A stretch of DNA of 64,000 nt from Enoplolaimus lenunculus (lineage: Eukaryota; Nematoda; Enoplea; Enoplida; Thoracostomopsidae): positions 1 to 64,000 of the forward strand of contig JASANG010002996.1 of NCBI GenBank assembly GCA_030248215.1, given 5' to 3'. The notes beneath the pieces are model-generated. The model worked only from the letters and a program-made list of their open reading frames with translations. It was not told where the DNA came from and searched no databases. The translations under genes and the position numbers were made by a program. Numbering within the stretch: position 1 is the stretch's first letter; each line of letters begins with the position of its first letter. Positions 57,801 through 64,000 of the stretch are shown in pieces.

Positions 57801-60005
57801 ACTCAGCGGGACAGTCTGATCTTTGAGGCACAAGTGTATCTTAAAATACCAAAAACACGGCGGAAAATTGAGTTCTAAAACACAAAATCGTTCAGAACTA
57901 CAGCATCATTGTTCAAAAATTCAAATTTTAAATTGTAGTATCATGACATTCAATAGGACAATTTGGGTACGTTACCTCAAGCATGCAGACATTTGAAAAT
58001 ATATGATGTATTCTCACACACAATACGTCGAATATCATACGATATTAAAGAACAGAAGATACCTACGCATGGTGATAGTAGACATATACGACAATTTAAA
58101 CATAACGTCTGTAAGCACACAAAATGTTACCCAATAGTCTAATAGGGACAAAACAGTCCCAAGCTGCCCCGGTTTTAACGTGAACCCCGCATTATACTGT
58201 TTCGCATAAGTAAGTAAGTGGAGCTCCAGCATTTAACCAGTGGTGAAAAATATCTTAACCCAACCGGTTGAAAACAATATTTGGGAAAACCTGGAGCCGG
58301 AGATGAACAAACTTTAATTGTTAAGAAGACGTTGAATTTGCTGCAATTTTAACAATAATATGTCTGTAAAGATGTTTTCTAAGAGTTCTGTGAAAAATCA
58401 TGCGACTAAAATTCAAAGCCTAATACCAACAAACTACGTAAACGGCTGAACTTAGTAAGGTCTAAACATATGATGTTTTGACTGCTATTTCCCATTAGGT
58501 ACAGGGAAGAGTGTAAACGGGTAGTTCAAATACCAAAAACATGAACGAATAGTGATCAAAATAACAGAAGCGGAAACAAAAACAGAAAGCGGAAATGGAA
58601 GTATAAACGTTTCAACAATCATCTATTTTTCTGCCAGTACAATTAATCACACAGTGCAAGTATATATCCATCAGGTTTTTAAAAACATTGAACGTAATAT
58701 TCTTCCAAAATTTTTAATATTTTTTTTCGTATGAATTTGGTCATTTTTCGTTTCTAATCGAACAATTGTAGCAGATTTGTATGCAAATACGACTAATTTA
58801 TAGGTGATTTATAGCTTTGCACATAAAAACTGAATTTTCGATGTTTCTATAACGGAAACGGAAACGAACACCGATTTTTCTCTGAAAACGGAGACGTAAA
58901 CGGAAATCCGGATACAACATGGTACAATGATATTACAACTGAGTTCAATAGTTTAAATAAGTGTGAGATATGCAATGATTCCCGCATACATTCTCACGGC
59001 ATACTCCTATGATATATACTTTTTATATAAACCAATCATTACCAAATGTCGATGATGTCCCTTAGACAAGATAGCCCTTGTTAATTAGGTATAAAAACCT
59101 GAGCCCTGAGCGTATTAACTTATTTTGTAATTGTTGCCAGTGTATATATATATAAACTGATAGTAAAAATAACAGAACCTGAAACAGATCGTGATCAAAA
59201 TGGCCAAACGGAAAATGAATTTTTATGTCTTAAAGTTTCAAAGGTCATTTATTTTTCTACCAATACTATTAAGGCATGTGAAAATTTACCGGACTTCCTT
59301 AAATATTAGAGAAAAAGTGGATGCACCAAACTTTTTGCATTAAGATTTTGAACGAATTTCGTGATTTATATTTCAAGTTGAACAATTGCAATATCGCGCA
59401 ATTCTTAAATAATTCAGGCCAATATAAAAAAAACCGGGGCGGAACAGTATTATAAGCATATTCCTAAGCGTAAGCCTAAGCCTATGCCTCAGCCTAAGCG
59501 TAAGAATCAGTTTATTCCTAAGACTAAGTCTAAGCTTAAGCCAAGCAAAAAATAGTCTAAAGCTTAAGCTTACTCCATTCTAGTCTCACAGAAGAACGTT
59601 CCGCCCCTGATACATGGGCCATGATTTGCAACTAATCACGGGCATTAAAATGACGGAGTTTTTGACATTTCAATAACGGAAAAATGAACAGCGATTTCTA
59701 CCGAAAAGGTAAACGAATATCTGGTTACATCCTGGTTATGAGAAATTTTTGGTGAAAAAAATCGTATACATACATACCTCAATAATTCGATTCAGTTTAG
59801 TCCGATCTCGCCGGCTTAAAATACCATCTGGATCGCATACCCATCCTGGCTGCATCAGTCCGCATGCTTCGGCATCAACTTGTGGATCTGGAAAATCACT
59901 GACTTCCCAATGATATCCGACTGTTGATTGATTAAAAATACCAATCGCTATTGTGAATAATAACGCCGAGTTTAAGCTATCTTGTCCGAAACGTAATTTC
60001 AGCAT
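54563..60005 (-). CDS. MOLO-1 family membrane protein (predicted modulator of levamisole-type acetylcholine receptors), four exons
   Basis: Exons are 60005-59778, 57183-57065, 56371-56208 and 54882-54563. Phases agree at all junctions (0+0, 2+1, 1+2), giving 276 aa. In order: a signal peptide (SALLFTIAIGIFNQS), the family block HWEVSDFPDPQ...VCDPDGILSRRDRTKLNRII, a Cys-rich CIERCGKC followed by GIYVGIALAYHIY, a NRWNWQN...KKCENTVVMLLY block, and one C-terminal transmembrane helix (IILIVFVSIFVVLILLFIG, about 248-269) with a short cytoplasmic tail. In C. elegans MOLO-1 is a single-pass extracellular-domain protein that promotes function of levamisole-sensitive nicotinic receptors at muscle. Orthology to molo-1 itself, rather than a paralogue, cannot be decided here. 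Confidence 0.85.
56208..56371 (-). CDS. MOLO-1-like gene, exon 3
   Basis: It enters after an AAG acceptor (GGGTTCAAG) and leaves at TTATG|GTAAAT. The encoded NRWNWQNRQPDHEKKCENTV block with the following VMLLYG matches the family's conserved Trp, Cys and hydrophobic strand. The phase fits exon 2 (two bases) and exon 4. Confidence 0.78.
57065..57183 (-). CDS. MOLO-1-like gene, exon 2 (Cys-rich/GIALA block)
   Basis: The 119-nt exon has no ATG-initiated frame of its own. It encodes EFYAESNDTCIERCGKCD, then YPGIYVGIALAYHIYDAPY. The acceptor AAATTTTGAG is unusual (GAG rather than CAG) but is forced by an in-frame TGA just upstream. The donor is TATAAC|GTAAGT. Confidence 0.75.
57215..59400. repeat. 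Three copies of one repeat in intron 1 of the MOLO-1-like gene
   Basis: The order CGGAAA/ACCGAAA - AAGTTTCAA - ATTTTGAACGAATTTCG - CGAACAATTG recurs at about 57215-57440, 58548-58790 and 59160-59400. All copies are in the same orientation, with 1.3 and 0.6 kb between starts. No frame is conserved. Confidence 0.5.
59417..59620. mobile_element. Telomere-like hAT MITE
   Basis: It starts GGCCAATATAAAA and ends ATACATGGGCC; flanks ATAATTCA / ATGATTTG match at five of eight with only transitions differing. Located in intron 1 of the MOLO-1-like gene. Confidence 0.75.
59778..60005 (-). CDS. MOLO-1-like gene, exon 1 (signal peptide, CDPDG motif)
   Basis: The first ATG before a hydrophobic leader is used. 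The exon ends LNRIIE at a perfect donor, GAG|GTATGT. VCDPDGILS is the hallmark of the family. Confidence 0.87.
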
Positions 60006-61319
60006 TGTTTCGGCTTAATAAATGTCTATACAGGCTTGCAGTTTGAGCGGTTGCATGGAGTTTTTGTTAAAGTTTCTGAATAGCAATGCTTTGTATTAAA
60101 TCATACGACTAATTGATCTATCATGTTGATCGCATCAAGAGTCTCATAATCACGGCTAAATGTTAAACGTAATTCTGTTACAACTGCACATGTTCTTGCA
60201 GTACCTTTCCCCTGCAAATAAAGTGGTAGGCGGCCAAAGACCCTTCGGTTGACTGGTTAAGTACATTGACTAAAAATTACGGTGAGTTTATTATTAAACT
60301 TATAGAGCGAATTAGTCGTTTCTAGTTATTTCTGAGTGATTAACAGAAAACTATCAAGTCGCTTTGAGTTGATTTAATTCCGGATGAGTTGACTTAATTA
60401 ACTCAGAACAAGCTGAATTAAATTAAAATTTTGGTTTCTGAAATACCTAATTCAGAGTCCATGCTTCTGAGTGCATTCAACTACTCATTCTAAGATAAAA
60501 TCAACTCAGTGCAGTTTGCAGTATTCCCTCAATACATAGAAATAGTAAAAGCCGCCCGTATGCCTATTCTTCAGCGTAAGCTTAAGCATAGACTGAAATG
60601 TACTTGAACCCACGTCCGAAACAAAGTGGAAGGCTTTGGGTTTGCTCTTGGTTTCAGACTTACATTCATGATTAGCGTTCGAGACATTATCAATGCAAAA
60701 ATTACTCTGATTTTACTTCATATTTGTTAGAAAGAACAAAACGTGGTTTTGGTTCGCGCGTCGTGAAGGTCCACTTTTCCATTTTATAGCACTTTTCATC
60801 AATAAAGAGCCACTCTTTATATGAACTTCTTTAAACTGAATGAGTGCTGAACAATCATTATACCAAATTTTGACTTTTCACGCTAAACTACAGAGCCTCA
60901 ACAGAATTAGCATAGGTATAATGCAAATAGCCAGCTGCAATCATTAATTTGGAATACCTACAACTGATCGTATCCGTTTGGTTCCTGCACTTATCAAAGA
61001 AAAGGCGCAATGTTACTCTTAGGGCCGTAAACAGTAGGGTAAGCATGTTCCTAGGCCTAAGGCTTAGACTAAGCCTAAGCAAATAGTGTTGGTCAAAGAA
61101 TTTAAGCCTGCTTTTTTACAAACCCATCTGAAAGAGGGACAGCTATTAAAAGTAATTGGGCCAACAAAAGAATGAATCTCTAGAAAGTTAGTTTTAATGA
61201 ATTTTACTGAAAAAGACCGTTCTATAAATGAAATTTTATGCTGATAAAACTCATTCCTATATATTCTAGAGACAAAAAAATAATGCAGCAGAAAGGTGCC
61301 GTGTCGCTTTTAAGATTTT
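60006..61319. other. Upstream of the MOLO-1-like gene
   Basis: 60290-60520 is a TTGAGTTGATT/AACTCAGTG-rich repeat, 60560-60600 and 61020-61085 are telomere-like MITE fragments. No promoter element is recognised. Confidence 0.45.
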
Positions 61320-61600
61320 GGCCCTTGTTTAGATCTGGGAGCGAACCGTTATTCCGCTAGGCTGCAAGAGAGTAACGCCTGAACTTCAGGCTGAGTTGTT
61401 TTGCTTTAGGCTTTAGGCTTAGAGTTAGACTTTTCGGCCAAGGTATTGGATCATCCTTACGCTTAGGTTTTGGCTTAGGCTAGGCTTAGGCTTACACTTA
61501 AGCTAAGGAGCAGGTACGCTTATACAACTGGCACGGACCTAAACACCCACAGTGAAGCTGTCTCACGGAAAACTTTCCGGCCTTTGTTCTTTTATATTGC
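61320..61600. mobile_element. Telomere-like MITE, degraded
   Basis: GAGCGAACCGTTATTCCGC at one end, then GGCTTAGGCTAGGCTTAGGC. The other end is followed by a second partial terminus (CGGAAAACTTTCCGGCC). Confidence 0.45.
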
Positions 61601-61826
61601 AGAACGTTTAGGTGCTCCATCACGGTTGTCTGAAACTGGTCATATGTCTAAAAAATCTAAACAATTGACCACAGTTTAACTTTGGAACTTTCAAGCTGAA
61701 ACGAAGCGCTGAAAACGAATCTTTAGTACTCCATCGCGTAAATATTTTCTATATGTACGAACTGATTTCAAGCCAAGTTTCGAATCGCAACCTAATGGAT
61801 GGGCTTGCGACAGAGACAAAGCTCAC

Positions 61827-61936
61827 CCACATTTCACCAAAAACTTTCTGACGGGATACCCTTTGTATCGGCTGGTGTTGCACATCACAATATGCGACGA
61901 AAACGTTATCTTTGATAATCAAAATGTCCACAAAAA
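61827..61936 (-). CDS. Orphan candidate exon
   Basis: The acceptor is TTTCTGCTCACTAAG and the donor ATGTGG|GTGAGC. The phase-2 frame reads FVDILIIKDNVFVAYCDV then QHQPIQRVSRQKVFGEMW, with coding-like composition and no repeat similarity elsewhere in the window. It lies upstream of the MOLO-1-like gene on the same strand, so it should belong to another gene, possibly extending past the right edge. A possible later piece (YSKLMIAAGYLHYTYANS, stop near 60897) is weaker. Confidence 0.35.
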
Positions 61937-62099
61937 CTTAGTGAGCAGAAATATTAGAAAAATCATAAATTCCTTTCGCTGCTTTAACAATCTTCAAACT
62001 ATTAACCGTTAACAGTACAATATACTGCGTCATTTTGCACACTACACGTTCGATGAGTTTATAAAAAGAATCCGCGCTGTAACAGAATTGGCCAATGTT

Positions 62100-62290
62100 A
62101 CTTTAAGGGGCGAATAGTAGATTAAGCGTATTCCTAAGCCTAAGCCTAAAGCCTATGCGTTGCAAAAATGTGTTCCTATAAGCTTTAGCCTAAGCTTATG
62201 CCTAAGCAAAAAAATTTAATCTAGAATCTAAAACTACTCTTTTATGTACCCAGCAGAAACCTGGACGCCCGTTAAAGTAAAACATGGACC
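62100..62290. mobile_element. Telomere-like hAT MITE, subfamily 2
   Basis: Ends GGCCAATGTTACTTTAAG and the inverse of AAAGTAAAACATGGACC; flanks ACAGAATT / AAAGAATT match at seven of eight. Strong similarity to the copy at 12381 over its full length. Confidence 0.82.
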
Positions 62291-62384
62291 AAAGAATTTC
62301 TTGGTTTAAAAACTATCGGCTATTAAAAAATAGGTATAGAAACTGCAACAAATGTTTGTGCTGAAGATGTTTATCCGCTGAGAG

Positions 62385-62641
62385 ATGCATCGAGATCGTT
62401 CTCTTCGAACATTCAGATTGAGTAAAACTGCTACATGGATAAGACTTGATGTTGTAAAAATGTGTTCACAATATACACCTCCAATTTTTAATCACGGAGC
62501 TGTCAATTGTCACAGAATTATGTTTTCAACGCTTTCAGAAGTGTGGAAATTTTTTCGCGGAAGCCAAGATACAGTACAGAAACGATACTGCATTGCAACA
62601 CAAGAAACGTATACACGTCATTTGCTAATGGTACTTTCAAA
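62385..62641 (+). CDS. Coding-like segment, strand unresolved
   Basis: The plus strand is open for 97 codons (QDTVQKRYCIATQETYTRH) and has a possible donor CTAATG|GTACTT. The minus strand of the same stretch reads a hydrophobic segment (VYTFLVLQCSIVSVLYLGF) followed by a basic tail and stop. Either may be a true exon; the minus reading fits the strand of all other genes but lacks a good acceptor. Confidence 0.18.
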
Positions 62642-62757
62642 TTTCAGCCCCCTACTGCTATTTTTACACTTGCTGTGAAACATCAATCTGGATTATTAAA
62701 CAGGTATAGCATATAAATTAAATGCTCAATACGGTTCACAGTCAAAGTGTATACTTA

Positions 62758-62952
62758 GGTCAATGTAAAGAACATGGGCGGAGCAGTACTATAAGCATAT
62801 TCTTAAGCCTAAGGCTAAGCCTAAGCGTAAGAATGAGTATATTCCTAAGCCTAAGCCTAAGCCTAAGCCAAGCTAAAAATAATCTACCGCTTATTAGCTT
62901 ACTCTTTTCTAGTCCCACAGAAAAACGTTTCGCCCTGATCTTTACATGCACT
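62758..62952. mobile_element. Telomere-like hAT MITE, subfamily 1
   Basis: Ends GGTCAATGTAAAG and CTTTACATGCACT; flanks TATACTTA / AATACTTA match at seven of eight. It contains the longest uninterrupted array, CCTAAGCCTAAGCCTAAGCC. Confidence 0.8.
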
Positions 62953-63315
62953 AATACTTATACATTTATGTTTAATATAACCAAAAATAATTTCATTTAA
63001 AGCATAAAAAAGGTCTGGATACAACACAGTTGCAATTATTCGTAAACTTTTAAATTTAATTAGCTAGTGCGATTAAATTTTAGTATTGATTGATACTGGG
63101 TTAATTTCTTCCAAAATCAAGTTTGATTGTTAGCATCGTGTAGTGCTTTACTAAATTAAATTGTCAGGGTGAGATCGAGGAAATATATCTCGGAATTGGT
63201 GGCTTTCAACCAAACCATGCTTAGCGAGATGGTAAGTTTTTTGGATTTGAGGGGGAAATAGTTTTTACTTATTGTAAGGTTGTAAGGTCTTATGGGCAGG
63301 GCAATGTGTTTAAGT

Positions 63316-63718
63316 CAGGGTGCAACCGGAATTCCGGTTCCGGTTCCGGCACTTTTTCACCTTCCGGTTCCGGTTCCGCTAAATTTTTACCGGATTTAAA
63401 AATTCCGGTGTTAAAATTTGGCCGTTTTCTTAACTTTGCTAATTTTTAAGAATCTCTTTTGAAAGCCACTTGTACTCCGAATATAAGCCATTGATGGTGG
63501 ATTTCACTTCAGTCGACGGCGAAAATCTAAAATACAACAAATAAAATAAATACCTATGTTCGACTAAGGTTGTTTCACAAATAATAGAGCAAAAAATAAG
63601 ATTAAAATGAAATTTTTGGCGAAATGCATTTTTCACTTTCCGGTTCCGTTTCCGGTTCCGGTAAAATTTTCAAATTCCGGTTCCGGTTCCGGTAAATTGT
63701 AATTCCGGTTGCACCTTG
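63316..63718. mobile_element. hAT-type element, CAGGGTGCAACC termini
   Basis: The ends are CAGGGTGCAACC and GGTTGCACCTTG, with GTTTAAGT on both sides (63308-63315, 63719-63726). Subterminal GGTTCC arrays occur at both ends. 403 bp, no transposase. It is the same family as 28537-29476. Confidence 0.85.
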
Positions 63719-63765
63719 GTTTAAGTGTTATGTTTGTGCGCAGTAGTTGAAACGTTTGAACACAG

Positions 63766-63832
63766 CTGAATTCGGACCAGCGACCTTTTGCTAACCGGGC
63801 CAACGCTCTTACCAACTGAGCTATCGCGGCAC
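63766..63832 (-). repeat. tRNA pseudogene or SINE head
   Basis: The minus strand has TAGCTCAGTTGGTAAGAGC, an excellent D arm and A box, and GGTCCGAATTC at the B-box position. Position 33 of the anticodon loop is C rather than T and the 3' acceptor strand does not pair, so function is unlikely. Confidence 0.5.
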
Positions 63833-64000
63833 TCCTTCAACTACTTGTGCTAGATTTCCAATCTGAATCGGGAGAGAACGGAATGGATTTCGAATCTCCA
63901 TGAAGTTCGTCGCAGGCTTACCCCCAGATTCGCTAATGCTCAAGTTACGCGGCAGGGAATAAACGTTTACTGACGGCTTGTAAGGCACCAACACGAAATA

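Noticed and set aside
62758-62952. TTAGGC runs as a true chromosome end or fused telomere
   Set aside because: Arrays are short, degenerate, on both strands, and enclosed by transposon termini with 8-bp duplications.
63766-63832. Functional tRNA gene
   Set aside because: The D arm is good, but the anticodon loop and acceptor 3' strand fail to form the cloverleaf.

Overview
The window looks like nuclear DNA of a nematode. It is AT-rich. Four spliced genes or gene fragments read on the minus strand, with AG/GT(A/T) splice sites, acceptors mostly of the TTTCAG type, and coding phases that agree at nearly every junction. Two of the families (MOLO-1-type levamisole-receptor modulators and expanded GT14 core-2/I-branching transferases) are typical of nematodes. 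Mobile elements throughout carry arrays of TTAGGC/GCCTAA, the nematode telomere unit. Introns are mostly long (0.2-2.9 kb). I infer a repeat-rich nematode outside Caenorhabditis, and the species is not determined. There is no sign of a prokaryotic, plasmid or viral context.

Layout. 1-2.9 kb: a tRNA-derived SINE, an orphan Ser/Thr-rich coding exon (1471-2340) and a clean hAT element. 3-11.7 kb: repeats. 11.7-20.1 kb: exons of an unrecognised gene with one 47-bp intron and several multi-kb gaps, including an in-frame TAA that makes its 3' structure unclear. 20-29.8 kb: repeats, including hAT elements nested inside a SINE-bearing repeat whose empty paralogue lies at 24.3-24.5 kb. 29.8-40.3 kb: a five-exon GT14 glycosyltransferase gene. 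44.9-48.3 kb: a five-exon 7TM receptor gene encoding 431 aa, with tandem arrays at both ends (180 bp x4 over its start codon, about 152 bp x3 over its stop codon). 54.6-60.0 kb: a four-exon gene for a 276-aa type I membrane protein of the MOLO-1 family. 60-64 kb: an orphan exon, more elements, and a clean hAT element at the right edge.

Function. The genes do not form an operon or shared pathway. They are a Golgi-type sugar transferase, an orphan GPCR, a predicted modulator of nicotinic receptors, and two unrecognised coding loci. Most of the sequence is mobile DNA. The commonest family is a short nonautonomous element of about 170-205 bp. Its 8-bp target duplications and GGCCxATGT termini point to the hAT superfamily, and its interior is made of degenerate telomere-like units. 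Other families are TA-flanked fold-back MITEs, tRNA-derived SINEs and short tandem arrays. No CRISPR array, rRNA gene or convincingly functional tRNA was seen.
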